From Alteromonas halophila (GTDB taxonomy: Bacteria; Pseudomonadota; Gammaproteobacteria; Enterobacterales; Alteromonadaceae), in NCBI RefSeq assembly GCF_014651815.1, contig NZ_BMXP01000008.1:61754-125753 (forward strand): 64,000 nucleotides of DNA, given 5' to 3'. The translations under genes and the position numbers were made by a program. The notes beneath the pieces were generated by a model that was not told where the DNA came from, made no database searches, and saw only the letters and a list, made by a program, of their open reading frames with translations. Shown piece by piece: positions 46,582-57,160 of the stretch (within the stretch, counting starts at the first letter, position 1; each line of letters starts with the position of its first letter).

Positions 46582-49500
46582 ATGGCGTTAGGATGGGTTG
46601 CGCTGGCACTGGTGTACTTATTTGTACTTTTTTACATTGCCAACTGGGGCGATAAGAATTCGCCAACCGCCAGACGGTTAACTTCCCACCCAGCTATATA
46701 CTCACTCGCACTGGCCATTTACTGCACGGCATGGACCTATTTTGGTGCCGTCGGTCAGGCCAGCCGTGATACCTGGATTTACCTGCCCATCATGCTTGGC
46801 CCGATCCTGGTGTACACCCTCGGGCATCAGTTTATCTATAAGATGACGCTGGTCAGTAAAAAGCAGCACATCACCACCATTTCTGATTTTATTGCCTCGC
46901 GGTACGGTAAACGCCAGGCGGTGGCGCTACTGGTGACACTGATCGCACTGCTTGCGACCATTCCTTACATTGCACTGCAACTAAAGGCGATTGGCACCAC
47001 TTTCCAGCTTCTCACCCAGCAACCAGACACCAGCCTTATCGTCGTCTTGGCGACCGCCTTTATTGCGCTGTTTGCCATTTATTTCGGCACCAAGCAGTCC
47101 GATGTGACCGAATACCGCCGGGGACTGATGCTGGCTATCGCGTTTGAGTCTACAATAAAGCTGCTTGCCCTGGCGCTGGTTGCCTTTCTGGGCTATCAAA
47201 CCTGGCAGGCATCGGGTGCGTCGGCCATTGACGGGTCCGTTCTCGGGGCGGAATTTGCCGGCAATACCGAGATGCTGAGCAGCTTTTTCAGTGCACAGGC
47301 CCTGCAGCAATTCAGTTCCTTTACCTTCATTGCACAAACCATCATGGCCGCTGCAGCGGTTATTTGCCTGCCCCGTCAGTTCCATGTGGCAATTATTGAT
47401 AATCTCAGCCTTGGCCATATCAAAACTGCCCGCTGGCTGTTTCCTCTGTATCTGGCCATCATTGCGATGCTGATCCCAGTGATTGCGATTGCCGGCAAGG
47501 CCGCGTTTGGTGAAACCAGTATAGAGCCGGATGCTTACGTGTTATCGCTGGCTATTCATTCCGACTCGCTGCTGTTGCAAATGGTGGTATTTATTGGCGG
47601 GTTATCAGCTGCCACCGCGATGATCATCGTAGCCACACTGACCTTAAGCACGATGCTAACCAACGACGTTATTCTGCCGCGCTTATTTGCGATACGCGAA
47701 CACGGGCCGCGCACACAAAGTATAGCGCCCAGGATCCGGCTTATTCGCCGTATTGTTATTGGTATCATTTTGCTGCTGGCCTTTCTCTATCAGCAGCAAA
47801 TGACGGGTAGCCGGTCATTGCACTCAATTGGCCTCATCGCCTTTTCGCTGGTTATTCAGTTGCTGCCGGCTATTGTCGGCGGCCTGTACTGGCGGCGCGC
47901 CCATGCCCACGGCGTGTATGCCGGCTTACTGGCTGGCATGGTGATTTGGATCCTGTGGCTGCTGATGCCTCTGGTAAATGAAAATATATCGCGCATTGAA
48001 CAAAACGAGCTGATCAGTCAGGGGGCCGTTATCAGTTTGTCAGCCAACGCGCTGATATACGCCATCTTTTCCTGGTTTGCGCCACAGCGTCTGGTTGACC
48101 GGATCCAGGCTGAAGCCTTCGTGTCTCCTGCGCAGGTAAAAGGTACACCACCTAAAAACCAGTTAATCAATGTGACGGTATCAGATCTCGTTACGCTGCT
48201 TTCCACCTTCATGGGAACCGGCCGCTGCCAGCAGTTGCTGACCCAATATCAGCAGCTGAATCAGTGCGAACTGACAGACAGTGATGCCCCTGACGCACCT
48301 TTTCTGGCTTTCTGCGAGCGCGCCCTCGGCGGTGTTATCGGCGCATCCAGCGCCAAAGCGTTAATTGACAGCGCGCTGCGTGGCAAGAAAATGGACTTCA
48401 CCGAAGTCATTAACTTCTTTGACGATACCACCCAGGCTATGCAGTTTAATATGACTGCCCTGCTCACCTCGCTCGAAAATATTGACCAGGGGATCAGTGT
48501 GATTGACAAGCACCTGCAACTGGTCGCGTGGAACAAGCGGTATGCAACCCTGTACCCCTACCCGGATGAGTTACTGACCGTGGGTACGCCAATAGAAAAA
48601 TTGCTTCGTTATAACGCCGATAATGGTGAATTCGGCGTCGTCAATGTTGAGGCCGAAATCGAAAAACGTCTCACGCACCTGCGTAGCGGCACACCACACC
48701 GGTTCAAGCGTCAGCGCACAGATGGCAGAGTTATTGAAATGGTGGGTAACCCACTGCCCGGCGGGGGCTTCGTTACCAGCTTCAGCGATATTACCGGGCA
48801 TATCGAAATTCAGCAGGCACTGCAGGAATCCAATATCGATCTGGAAGCCCGTATCAAAAAGCGCACCGAAGAAGTGCACTCGATCAATGCGGAGTTGCGC
48901 CTGGAAATTGAACGGCGTATGGACATGGAAAAGGAGCTGATCCGGGCCCGCCGTGCCGCCGAAGACGCCAATGCCAGTAAAACCCGCTTTCTGGCGCTGG
49001 CCAGCCATGATGTGTTGCAGCCGCTTAATGCCGCCAAGTTATACATCACAGCCCTGCAGGAACAGAGCTTACCGGCACCGGTTACCGATATCGTGACAAA
49101 ACTCAATCACAGCGTCAGCTCAAGCGAAACACTGATTGCCACCCTGCTGGATATTGCACGCCTGGATCAGGGCGAACTGAAACCAACTCTTGAGCCGGTC
49201 GATGTGGTGGCGCTTATCACGCCACTGGCCGATGAGATGGCCATGCGGGCAAAGGACAAGGGCTTGGTACTGCGCCACCATATTCGTCCCTGCTGGGTCA
49301 TGGCCGATAAAACCTATTTATACCGAATTGTACAGAACCTGATCTCAAATGCCGTGAAATATACCGAAAAAGGCCGGGTTCTGGTTACCGTAAGGCCTCA
49401 GGGAAACGCAGTGCAGTTCGCTGTGCGCGATACCGGTATAGGGCTCAATAAACAGCAGTCTTCTCTGATATTCAGTGATTTTTACCGCGCACAGGACAGT

Positions 49501-50073
49501 AATGAACACGGTATTGGTCTGGGGCTGGCTGTGGTACGCCGTTTGAGCGGACAGCTGGGCAGCCATGTGGATGTTGTCTCTCAGCCGGGCAAGGGAAGCT
49601 GTTTTACCATTATGCTGCCTAAAACCGACCCGAGTGCCGCTCGCTCCCCGGCTCAGCTGACATCCCGTAATACATCATTTAGCGGCATGCGTGTACTGTG
49701 TGTTGATGATCAGCAGGTGAATCTGGATGCCATGCAGACCTTACTGGAAAAGTGGGGAGTGCAGGTTTATCTGGCAGAGAACTGGGACGACGCATTGACC
49801 CGCGCCGCTGATGTGTCACCGCATATACTGCTGATGGATTACCAGCTCAGTCACGACGAAACACGCAATGGTCTGGCACTGATTGAAGAGATCCGCGAGC
49901 AGCTTAATGTGGTGGTCCCGGCTGCCCTGGTCACGGCCACGCAGGATGAAGCGCTGGTCAGGCTTTGCAAGGAACTGGGCGTGAACTATCTCACCAAACC
50001 ACTCAAGCCAGCACGTCTGCGCGCACTGCTTCAGAGTATGAGCCGCTATATCCGCGGCGCGGCCAGCGGCTAG
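46582..50073 (+). CDS. crbS: Symporter-fused hybrid histidine kinase (CrbS type)
   Basis: A 1163-residue protein that combines a sodium:solute symporter-like membrane domain (about 1-520, 12-13 helices) with a PAS-like domain (about 640-760), a short coiled coil, a HisKA domain (FLALASHDVLQPLNAAK, His about 814) and a HATPase domain (LYRIVQNLISNAVKYTEKG; HGIGLGLAVVRRLSG). A C-terminal REC domain follows (about 1040-1160; phospho-acceptor in ILLMDYQLS). This is the architecture of CrbS, which with CrbR activates acs in Vibrio and Pseudomonas. The acs-crbR operon lies 4-7 kb away. Confidence 0.92.
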   Translation: MALGWVALALVYLFVLFYIANWGDKNSPTARRLTSHPAIYSLALAIYCTAWTYFGAVGQASRDTWIYLPIMLGPILVYTLGHQFIYKMTLVSKKQHITTISDFIASRYGKRQAVALLVTLIALLATIPYIALQLKAIGTTFQLLTQQPDTSLIVVLATAFIALFAIYFGTKQSDVTEYRRGLMLAIAFESTIKLLALALVAFLGYQTWQASGASAIDGSVLGAEFAGNTEMLSSFFSAQALQQFSSFTFIAQTIMAAAAVICLPRQFHVAIIDNLSLGHIKTARWLFPLYLAIIAMLIPVIAIAGKAAFGETSIEPDAYVLSLAIHSDSLLLQMVVFIGGLSAATAMIIVATLTLSTMLTNDVILPRLFAIREHGPRTQSIAPRIRLIRRIVIGIILLLAFLYQQQMTGSRSLHSIGLIAFSLVIQLLPAIVGGLYWRRAHAHGVYAGLLAGMVIWILWLLMPLVNENISRIEQNELISQGAVISLSANALIYAIFSWFAPQRLVDRIQAEAFVSPAQVKGTPPKNQLINVTVSDLVTLLSTFMGTGRCQQLLTQYQQLNQCELTDSDAPDAPFLAFCERALGGVIGASSAKALIDSALRGKKMDFTEVINFFDDTTQAMQFNMTALLTSLENIDQGISVIDKHLQLVAWNKRYATLYPYPDELLTVGTPIEKLLRYNADNGEFGVVNVEAEIEKRLTHLRSGTPHRFKRQRTDGRVIEMVGNPLPGGGFVTSFSDITGHIEIQQALQESNIDLEARIKKRTEEVHSINAELRLEIERRMDMEKELIRARRAAEDANASKTRFLALASHDVLQPLNAAKLYITALQEQSLPAPVTDIVTKLNHSVSSSETLIATLLDIARLDQGELKPTLEPVDVVALITPLADEMAMRAKDKGLVLRHHIRPCWVMADKTYLYRIVQNLISNAVKYTEKGRVLVTVRPQGNAVQFAVRDTGIGLNKQQSSLIFSDFYRAQDSNEHGIGLGLAVVRRLSGQLGSHVDVVSQPGKGSCFTIMLPKTDPSAARSPAQLTSRNTSFSGMRVLCVDDQQVNLDAMQTLLEKWGVQVYLAENWDDALTRAADVSPHILLMDYQLSHDETRNGLALIEEIREQLNVVVPAALVTATQDEALVRLCKELGVNYLTKPLKPARLRALLQSMSRYIRGAASG

Positions 50074-50139
50074 GAGTTATGCTGATACGATAGACCTGAT
50101 TAACTGGCATCAACACTCATGACACAGCAGCAGTGCAGT

Positions 50140-50739
50140 TTACGCTTCCGGGCTACCCGTGGGTTGCGCCGGTGGCTGTGACGCCGCCGTGACTTTGCCC
50201 ATGGCGGACCAGTGTGATTTCGGATTCAGCACCAGTGGACGGGTCAGGATCAGGTTATTCGGATACAGCACGGTTTCACGGTCGCTGGTGATAAGACGCG
50301 TAACAAACGGCCCCACATCAGCAATGTAACCCTCAATATAGTTATCACCATCAACAATTCGAAGGTAATTGCCACGTCGGTATGCAACATTCGTCAGTAA
50401 AATAAAATACGCGGTAATATTGCTGATGAGTGACCACTGGGCAAACAGTGCCACACCGGTCAGCGTAATAATAGACGTCGAAAGCACCAGTAATCCGGAG
50501 AAGTCGATCCCCCAGGCCAACAGTACCAGCGCAAATGCGAGCACTCCCGCGACCACTCTGGCGGCAAACAAGCCTTTCAGGGCACTGCCGGTGCGTAACC
50601 GGGTTGAGGCTATATTTTTTTCCAGACGCGGAAAAATCCAGCGGGTTGCCATCAGATATAACACCAGTATTACGCCCGTCCATATCAGGTTAACCTGATA
50701 AGCTGAAAGCCAGTTCAGTGCCTGAACACCCCACGCCAT
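50140..50739 (-). CDS. Small MscS-family mechanosensitive channel-like protein
   Basis: A 199-residue protein with three or four helices and an MscS-type beta domain (YRRGNYLRIVDGDNYIEGYI, then VGPFVTRLITSDRETVLYPN). It lacks the usual C-terminal alpha/beta domain of MscS and ends in a short proline-rich tail. The ATG at 50737-50739 is chosen because GGAGA lies upstream; a TTG at 50751 is the other option. It is convergent with crbS. Confidence 0.85.
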   Translation of the reverse strand: MAWGVQALNWLSAYQVNLIWTGVILVLYLMATRWIFPRLEKNIASTRLRTGSALKGLFAARVVAGVLAFALVLLAWGIDFSGLLVLSTSIITLTGVALFAQWSLISNITAYFILLTNVAYRRGNYLRIVDGDNYIEGYIADVGPFVTRLITSDRETVLYPNNLILTRPLVLNPKSHWSAMGKVTAASQPPAQPTGSPEA

Positions 50740-50992
50740 TATTATCTCCAACTATTGTATTGTCATCGAAACCCGGGCTTTCTCCGTACTTGTATCAATA
50801 GTAGTACAAACACGCTGAAGACCGGGCACATTTGCCAACGTTTTACGCTTAATTACTCGTTTCGACAAGAATTTTTTGAAAGACGAGTGTGTCAGCTTCA
50901 GCTATATTTGTACTTGCAGCTGCACCACGGCTTGTGGAAAGCAGGATAGCTGCATTTTTACTGCTCGCACAAACGAAAGGATATTATTCCAC

Positions 50993-51898
50993 ATGCGAAT
51001 TGCCATACTTTCCCGCAATCCGAAACTCTACTCTACCCGCCGCCTGGTCGAAGCCGGTCAGGAGCGCGGCCATGATATTGAAGTCATCGATACCATGCAC
51101 TGCTACATGGATATCACCAGCGCTCGCCCCTCTGTTCGCTACAAAGGTAAGCAACTGCCTTACTTTGATGCCGTGATACCTCGTATCGGCGCGTCTGTCA
51201 GTTTCTACGGCACCTCGGTGGTACGGCAGTTTGAAATGACTGGCACCTACAGCCTGAACGAGTCGGTGGCGATAAGTCGCTCCCGGGATAAACTGCGCTC
51301 TTTGCAACTGTTGTCCCGCAAAGGCATTGGCATGCCGCGCACCGGCTTTGCACACCACCCTGATCGTATTGACGATTTAATCAAAAATGTGGGCGGAGCG
51401 CCCGTCGTAATAAAACTGCTGGAAGGTACCCAGGGCATAGGCGTGGTACTGGCCGACACACAAAAAGCGGCTGAGTCGATAATTGAGGCGTTTATGGGGT
51501 TAAACGCCAGTATTCTGGTGCAGGAGTTTATTAAAGAGGCCGGCGGTTCAGATATTCGTTGCTTTGTGGTTGGGGGTAAAGTGGTCGCGGCTATGAAGCG
51601 TCAGGCCCCCCCCGGCGAGTTTCGCTCGAACCTGCACCGTGGCGGGCAGGCAAGTCTGGTCCGCCTCAGTCCCGCTGAACGGAAAACAGCGGTTGATGCC
51701 GCCAAAACCATGGGACTCAACTGTTGTGGGGTCGATATTCTGCGCTCTAATCATGGGCCAGTGGTCATGGAAGTTAACTCCTCGCCTGGTCTCGAGGGGA
51801 TTGAACTGGCGACGAAGAAAAATGTTGCCGGCATGATCATTGAATTTATTGAAAAAAGTGCTAAGCCAAACAATACGAAGACCAAAGGGAAAGGGTAA
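50993..51898 (+). CDS. rimK: RimK-type ribosomal S6 glutamate ligase
   Basis: A 301-residue ATP-grasp ligase that adds glutamate residues to the C-terminus of ribosomal protein S6 in characterised members. Motifs: [18 protein letters not shown] at the start, [18 protein letters not shown] (ATP-grasp), and [15 protein letters not shown] (metal site). The start is the ATG at 50993 with AAAGGA upstream; the longer frame to 50876 is cysteine-rich and not RimK-like. It is followed directly by the M14-like and RimB-like genes, so the three form an operon. Confidence 0.95.
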   Translation: MRIAILSRNPKLYSTRRLVEAGQERGHDIEVIDTMHCYMDITSARPSVRYKGKQLPYFDAVIPRIGASVSFYGTSVVRQFEMTGTYSLNESVAISRSRDKLRSLQLLSRKGIGMPRTGFAHHPDRIDDLIKNVGGAPVVIKLLEGTQGIGVVLADTQKAAESIIEAFMGLNASILVQEFIKEAGGSDIRCFVVGGKVVAAMKRQAPPGEFRSNLHRGGQASLVRLSPAERKTAVDAAKTMGLNCCGVDILRSNHGPVVMEVNSSPGLEGIELATKKNVAGMIIEFIEKSAKPNNTKTKGKG

Positions 51899-52933
51899 GT
51901 GACACATCAGGACCTGATTATTGGCGGGCAGGCAATCTCGCCTGGCCAGTCAGTGAAAATTGAATTAGAGATGCCACCGCTGTACACAGCGACAAACATG
52001 AGTATCCCTATTTATGTTAAACGAGGAAAGCGTCCGGGACCGGTCATGTTTGTCAGTGCAGCACTGCATGGCGATGAATTAAATGGCATTGAAATCGTGG
52101 GCAGGCTGATCCGCTCGAAGACAATAGAGCGGCTGCGAGGCACGCTGATTGCTGTTCCAATGGTTAATGTTTATGGTGTGCTTAACCAGTCACGCTATTT
52201 GCCTGACCGGCGCGATTTAAACCGCAGCTTCCCGGGCAGCAAAAAAGGCTCGCTGGCAGGCCGTCTGGCAAATTTGTTTTATACTGAAATTGTGGCGAAA
52301 TGCGATGTAGGCATCGATTTACACACCGGTGCCATTCATCGCAGCAACCTGCCGCAGATCCGGGCTAACCTGGATGATGCCGAGGTACTGGAAATGGCCC
52401 GGGCGTTTGGCGTGCCGGTGCTCCTTAACGCTGACATTCGCGACGGCTCGTTGCGTCAGGCCGCCAGTGACAATGGCGTTAAAATATTGCTGTACGAAGC
52501 GGGTCAGGCATTACGCTACGACGAATTCTCCATCCGGGCTGGCGTGCGCGGCATCATTAATACTATGCGTCATCTGGGTATGTTGAACAAAAGCCGGAGT
52601 AAAGGGCACAGCATAGAACGGTTTATTGCCCGTCAGAGCGGCTGGGTGCGGGCTCCTGAAAGTGGCTTTGTCAGGCACATCGCACAGCTTGGCGATCATG
52701 TCTACAAGGGCGATCGCCTGGCAACCATCACCGACCCCTATGGCGAGTTGCTGTGCACAATCACTACGCCCACAGAAGGTGTGGTCATTGGCAAACAGAA
52801 TATTCCACTGGCTCAGGAAGGCGAAGCGATTTACCACGTCGCCTACTTCCCCAAACCCGACACCGTCGCCGAGCATGTAGAGATGCTACAGGATAATCTG
52901 GTGCTGGGAGACCAGACCGTGAGTGAATATTAG
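51899..52933 (+). CDS. Succinylglutamate desuccinylase/aspartoacylase-family hydrolase
   Basis: A 344-residue zinc hydrolase of the M14-like AstE/ASPA family. Zinc ligands His57 and Glu60 (ALHGDELNGIE) and His142 (GIDLHTGAIH) are intact. The start is GTG at 51899, immediately after the rimK stop codon, with AAAGGG upstream. The C-terminal third (SGWVRAPESGFVRHI... onward) is a barrel-like domain. It sits between rimK and rimB, which suggests a role in trimming or turnover of glutamate tails, but that is inference. Confidence 0.88.
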   Translation: MTHQDLIIGGQAISPGQSVKIELEMPPLYTATNMSIPIYVKRGKRPGPVMFVSAALHGDELNGIEIVGRLIRSKTIERLRGTLIAVPMVNVYGVLNQSRYLPDRRDLNRSFPGSKKGSLAGRLANLFYTEIVAKCDVGIDLHTGAIHRSNLPQIRANLDDAEVLEMARAFGVPVLLNADIRDGSLRQAASDNGVKILLYEAGQALRYDEFSIRAGVRGIINTMRHLGMLNKSRSKGHSIERFIARQSGWVRAPESGFVRHIAQLGDHVYKGDRLATITDPYGELLCTITTPTEGVVIGKQNIPLAQEGEAIYHVAYFPKPDTVAEHVEMLQDNLVLGDQTVSEY

Positions 52934-52944
52934 GGAGTACGTTG

Positions 52945-53388
52945 ATGACTACAGCAAGTAATAAACGCGTAGTGGGCGCAATTGAATTATGTGATTTACC
53001 GTTTTTAAGCATCAGTGATCTTAATGTACGGGTCGATACCGGTGCGGCCACGTCGTCACTGCACGTAGATAACCTTGAAGAGTTTGAACAGGATGGTGAG
53101 CTGTGGATACGTTTTGATATTCACCCGGATATTCACAATGTTGACAAAGTCGTGCGCCGTGAGGCCCCGGTAGCAGGCAAAAAACGGGTTAAAAGCTCAA
53201 CGGCCACACGCGAGCGCCGGTATGTAATCAATACGTCCATTATCATGCAAAACGAGCACTGGGAAATTCAGCTTACACTGACCGATCGCTCGGAGATGAC
53301 CTACCTGATGTTACTCGGTCGCGAAGCGATGAACGGCCGTTTTATTGTCGACCCGGAGTTTGAGTACCTGCTGACAGGAAAAGATTAG
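52945..53388 (+). CDS. rimB: RimB-like retropepsin-type protease
   Basis: A 147-residue protein of the family once called ATP-dependent zinc protease (DUF785). The aspartic-protease motif RVDTGAATSSLHV is near residues 29-41, and LMLLGREAMNGRFIVDP matches the conserved C-terminal part. In Pseudomonas a related protease, RimB, is encoded with RimK and modulates S6 modification. The start is the ATG at 52945 with AGGGAG upstream. It is the third gene of the rimK operon. Confidence 0.88.
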   Translation: MTTASNKRVVGAIELCDLPFLSISDLNVRVDTGAATSSLHVDNLEEFEQDGELWIRFDIHPDIHNVDKVVRREAPVAGKKRVKSSTATRERRYVINTSIIMQNEHWEIQLTLTDRSEMTYLMLLGREAMNGRFIVDPEFEYLLTGKD

Positions 53389-53474
53389 CAGGCAGATACG
53401 GAAGTAATATCCAGGGCGTGCTAAGTGTCACTACACGCATTTTATTCGCCCGCTAACCGCTAGGAATATCCAGG

Positions 53475-54368
53475 ATGATAGGCGAAAGTTTAAGACGACT
53501 ACTGACAATATGTGTGGTGCTTTCTCTGCCTGTCCAGGCCGGAGAAGGGAAAGACGAAGACACCGTTGTGCCATCGCAGGTTCTGCGCATACCTAAAGTA
53601 GCATCAGGCACCGACCCCATTTACAACTATATCACTGCGTTACTTTCACGCGTTCTGAGTACGAATGCCAGTGAGTACGGGCAGGTCAGGCTACACCCCA
53701 ACCCAGAGGTTTCGGTACAGGAGCGCCAGCTTCGTAATCTGCAAAACGGGCTGACGGATGTGACCTGGAGCGTGACCTCGATTGACAGAGAGCGCAAATA
53801 CCGCCCTATTCGTATTCCTCTGGTGGATGGTTTTTTTGGTAAACGCGTATTATTGATCGCGACCGGCGATCGCCGGTTCAGTGTGCAGCCTGACGCACAG
53901 CAACTTAAAGACCTGTATGCGCTGCAGGGCTATGACTGGCCGGACACACGTATACTGCTACACAATGGCTTCAGGGTAATAGAAGCGCCCTATCAGGCCT
54001 CGCACCGGTTACTCATTGAAGGCTTTGCCGATTATTTCCCGCGAAGTTTGGTGGAAGCAGGCTACGAGCTACAGCAGTGGCAGTCAAAGGGCGTATCGCT
54101 TGAGCCCTATCTGCTGTTGAGCTACCGCAGTGCCATGTTCTTTTTTGTCAGCAAAGACAATGAGAAGCTTGCCAAAAGAATTGAAGAGGGCCTTCAGGCA
54201 CTGCAACAGTCTGGCGAATTTTCCGCACTGCTACATCGCCAGCCCTTTTATAAAAAAGGGCTTGAGCTGGTCAGCGGGCGTCATGAAATTGTACTTGAAA
54301 ACCCACTACTGAGCGATAAAACAGAGGCTGCTATAAAGCAATACCTGCCGTTTATCCCGCACGAGTAG
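53475..54368 (+). CDS. Periplasmic solute-binding-like protein, unknown role
   Basis: A 297-residue exported protein (signal peptide MIGESLRRLLTICVVLSLPV, cleaved near VQA). The mature part has the layout of a family 3 binding protein (RQLRNLQNGLTDVTWSVTS and DRRFSVQPDAQQLKDLYALQ) but lacks a clear ligand signature. There are no transporter genes beside it. It is separated from rimB by 86 bases. It may be a free-standing receptor. Confidence 0.7.
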   Translation: MIGESLRRLLTICVVLSLPVQAGEGKDEDTVVPSQVLRIPKVASGTDPIYNYITALLSRVLSTNASEYGQVRLHPNPEVSVQERQLRNLQNGLTDVTWSVTSIDRERKYRPIRIPLVDGFFGKRVLLIATGDRRFSVQPDAQQLKDLYALQGYDWPDTRILLHNGFRVIEAPYQASHRLLIEGFADYFPRSLVEAGYELQQWQSKGVSLEPYLLLSYRSAMFFFVSKDNEKLAKRIEEGLQALQQSGEFSALLHRQPFYKKGLELVSGRHEIVLENPLLSDKTEAAIKQYLPFIPHE

Positions 54369-54389
54369 CTGCACTTGCTTTCACTGGCA

Positions 54390-55046
54390 CTAGCCGGCGT
54401 GGCTGCTTGCTGGCGGCTCCAGTTCCAGCTGCGAGGCAATCAGAACCGCCTGTGTGCGATTATTAATGCCAAGCTTTTTAAATATGGCGGTGACGTGCGC
54501 TTTGACCGTGGCTTCAGCAATATCGAGGTTGTAGCCAATCTGCTTATTCAGCAACCCGTCCCGCATGTAGCACAGCACCTTGTACTGGGAAGGGGTCAGG
54601 CTTGCCACCTTATCGGCCAGTTCGGAAAACGCGGCATCGACATCTTCAATATGGTCACTGACCGAGGCCGGCAACCAGATATCACCATCGAGTATGGCGT
54701 GCACGGCGTCGGCAATATCGCTGGAGCTGGCGGTTTTAGGAATAAAACCCAGTGCACCAACCCCAACAATTTTGGAAATGATGGTCGCATCTTCAGTGCC
54801 TGATACCACGGCAACAGGCACGTCCGGATACAGCTTACGTATGTGCAACAGCCCAAACAAATCATTACTGCCTGGCATGTGCAAATCCAGCAATAACAGG
54901 TCGATATCCTCCTGTTCGAGCATATCGACCGTGGAGGTTAAGTCTCCCGCTTCGCGCAGAACCAGATCCGGCAGTGACAATGACAATGCCCCGCGTAAGG
55001 CATCCCGGTAAAGCGGGTGATCATCAGCAATCAGCAGGGTTGTCAT
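54390..55046 (-). CDS. crbR: LuxR-type response regulator CrbR
   Basis: A 218-residue response regulator. REC domain at about 3-120 with phospho-acceptor Asp54 (LLLLDLHMPG) and acidic pocket ADDHP. LuxR-type DNA-binding domain at about 150-210 (LTPSQYKVLCYMRDGLLNKQ and AEATVKAHVTAIFKKL). It lies 11 bases after acs in the same operon. With the symporter-fused kinase at 46582 it forms the CrbSR pair known to switch on acetate use in related bacteria. The operon layout implies positive feedback. Confidence 0.9.
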   Translation of the reverse strand: MTTLLIADDHPLYRDALRGALSLSLPDLVLREAGDLTSTVDMLEQEDIDLLLLDLHMPGSNDLFGLLHIRKLYPDVPVAVVSGTEDATIISKIVGVGALGFIPKTASSSDIADAVHAILDGDIWLPASVSDHIEDVDAAFSELADKVASLTPSQYKVLCYMRDGLLNKQIGYNLDIAEATVKAHVTAIFKKLGINNRTQAVLIASQLELEPPASSHAG

Positions 55047-55057
55047 TGGTCAGTCCT

Positions 55058-57004
55058 TTACTTGTTAAGCCGCTGCTCAATGAGTGTATCAACTACCGAC
55101 GGGTCCGCCAATGTAGAGGTATCCCCGAGCTGTTCATGTTCATTGGCCGCAATTTTACGCAGAATGCGCCGCATTATTTTTCCTGATCGGGTTTTCGGCA
55201 GGCCCCGTGACCACTGAATTTTATCCGGTGTTGCAATAGGGCTAAGTTCATGGCGTACCCAGTCGCGCAACTCCTTGGTCAGTGCCTCATCCGCGGTAAC
55301 ACCTTCATTGAGCGTAACATAAACATAAATGCCCTGCCCTTTGATATCGTGTGGGTAGCCTACTACCGCCGCCTCAGCAACTTTCTCATGCGCCACCAGC
55401 GCACTCTCGATTTCTGCCGTACCAAGACGGTGACCGGAAACATTCAGCACATCATCCACGCGCCCAGTGATCCAGTAATAGCCGTCTTCATCACGACGGG
55501 CACCATCACCGGTAAAGTACACACCTTTGTACGCACTGAAATAGGTATTGATGAACCGTTCATGATCGCCATACACGGTGCGCGCCTGACTAGGCCAGCT
55601 ATCGGTAATCACCAGGTTACCCTCGGCTTCACCATGCAGTTCATTGCCTTCAGAGTCGAACAATGCCGGCTTGATGCCAAAGAATGGCCGGGTCGCTGAG
55701 CCAGGTTTAAGTGCAGTCGCACCGGGCAGCGGCGTGATCATGATGCCACCGGTTTCTGTCTGCCACCAGGTGTCCATTATCGGACAACGGTCTGAGCCAA
55801 TCACGCGGTGGTACCATTCCCAGGCTTCCGGGTTTATAGGCTCTCCCACCGAACCCAGCAGGCGCAGCGACGATACGTCACACCCTTCTGCAGGTTTTTC
55901 ACCGTGGGCCATCAGCGCACGGATCGCGGTTGGCGCCGTATAGAGGCTGTTAACCTTGTATTTTTCAACGACCTGCGCAATACGACGCACATCAGGATAG
56001 GTCGGTACCCCTTCAAAAAACACCTGCGAGGCAGCATTTAGCATTGGGCCATACACCATGTAACTGTGACCGGTTATCCAGCCTACATCGGCGGTACACC
56101 AGTAAATGTCATCGCTTTGATAGTCAAACACATATTTAAAGGTCATAGCGGTATAGAGCAGGTAGCCGCCAGTAGAGTGCACCACACCTTTCGGGGTGCC
56201 GGTAGAACCTGAGGTATACAGGATAAACAGCGGATCTTCAGCATTCATCTTCTCAGGCTCACACTGCGCCGAGCAGGTATCCGTCAGCGCATCCCACCAC
56301 ACATCAACGTTGTCGTTCCAGGCAACATCACCACCGGTTAGCTTGTGTACCAGCACATTGGTGATGGACGGACAGGCATTATTGGCCAGAGCTTTGTCTA
56401 CATTGGCCTTCAGTGGGATAGAACGGCCCGAGCGTCGGCCCTCATCAGCCGTGATCACCACTTTGGCAGCGCTGTCGTTTATTCTGTCGGCAATAGCATT
56501 AGGCGAGAAACCGCCAAAAATCACGGAATGCACCGCGCCGATCCGGGCACAGGCCAGCATGGCATAGGCTGCCTGCGGTACCATTGGCATATACACAGCA
56601 ACCCGGTCACCTTTGCCTACGCCCAGTTCCTTCAGCCCATTTGCCAGCTTGCACACTTCATAGTGCACCTGTTCGAAGGTAATAGCTTCGCTGTTTTCCG
56701 GTGAGTCGCCCTCCCAGTACAGCGCGACTTTCTTGCCATCTTTTGCCAGGTGCCGGTCAATGCAGTTGTAGCTGGCATTGATCACACCGTCTTCAAACCA
56801 CTTAATGGCGACATCGTCGGGACCAAAGCTGGTATTTTTTATTTTACTTGGGGCGGTATACCAGTCCAGACTGTCAGCGTGTTTTTCCCAGAACCCTTCC
56901 GGATCCTCGACCGACTCCTCGTACATCTGTGCGTATTCTTTTTCAGTTAAATGCGTCGTTTTTTTAATTGCTTCCGGTACCGGATATGTCTTACTGGCAG
57001 TCAT
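55058..57004 (-). CDS. acs: Acetyl-CoA synthetase
   Basis: A 648-residue AMP-forming enzyme that converts acetate to acetyl-CoA. The ATP-binding motif [15 protein letters not shown], the signature [16 protein letters not shown] and the C-terminal [11 protein letters not shown] are intact. The last contains the lysine that is acetylated in family members to silence the enzyme. The start is the ATG at 57002-57004 with GGGAGG upstream. First gene of the acs-crbR operon; three copies of the TACGAC motif and a CRP-like site lie in the region upstream. Confidence 0.97.
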   Translation of the reverse strand: MTASKTYPVPEAIKKTTHLTEKEYAQMYEESVEDPEGFWEKHADSLDWYTAPSKIKNTSFGPDDVAIKWFEDGVINASYNCIDRHLAKDGKKVALYWEGDSPENSEAITFEQVHYEVCKLANGLKELGVGKGDRVAVYMPMVPQAAYAMLACARIGAVHSVIFGGFSPNAIADRINDSAAKVVITADEGRRSGRSIPLKANVDKALANNACPSITNVLVHKLTGGDVAWNDNVDVWWDALTDTCSAQCEPEKMNAEDPLFILYTSGSTGTPKGVVHSTGGYLLYTAMTFKYVFDYQSDDIYWCTADVGWITGHSYMVYGPMLNAASQVFFEGVPTYPDVRRIAQVVEKYKVNSLYTAPTAIRALMAHGEKPAEGCDVSSLRLLGSVGEPINPEAWEWYHRVIGSDRCPIMDTWWQTETGGIMITPLPGATALKPGSATRPFFGIKPALFDSEGNELHGEAEGNLVITDSWPSQARTVYGDHERFINTYFSAYKGVYFTGDGARRDEDGYYWITGRVDDVLNVSGHRLGTAEIESALVAHEKVAEAAVVGYPHDIKGQGIYVYVTLNEGVTADEALTKELRDWVRHELSPIATPDKIQWSRGLPKTRSGKIMRRILRKIAANEHEQLGDTSTLADPSVVDTLIEQRLNK

Positions 57005-57081
57005 AACCTAGTGCCTCCCATGTCTTTAAGTTGAAGTCAGTCTTATGTTGTTCAATGTAGCCTTACCAGCGCAAAGCAAAA

Positions 57082-57120
57082 TGAGACTTTGGTCTTATCA
57101 CAACTACGACCAAAGTCTGA
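57082..57120. promoter_or_regulatory. Paired candidate CrbR operators upstream of acs
   Basis: Two boxes in opposite orientation. TGAGACTTTGGTCTTA is at 57082-57097 (the reverse strand reads TAAGACCAAAGTCTCA), and TACGACCAAAGTCTGA is at 57105-57120. Their cores make a perfect 11-base inverted repeat (57084-57094 and 57108-57118). They sit about 80-115 bases before the acs start. Confidence 0.65.
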
Positions 57121-57160
57121 GAAGGTTGTTCGCACTCAACGGCCACCCGGCTTTGCGGGA

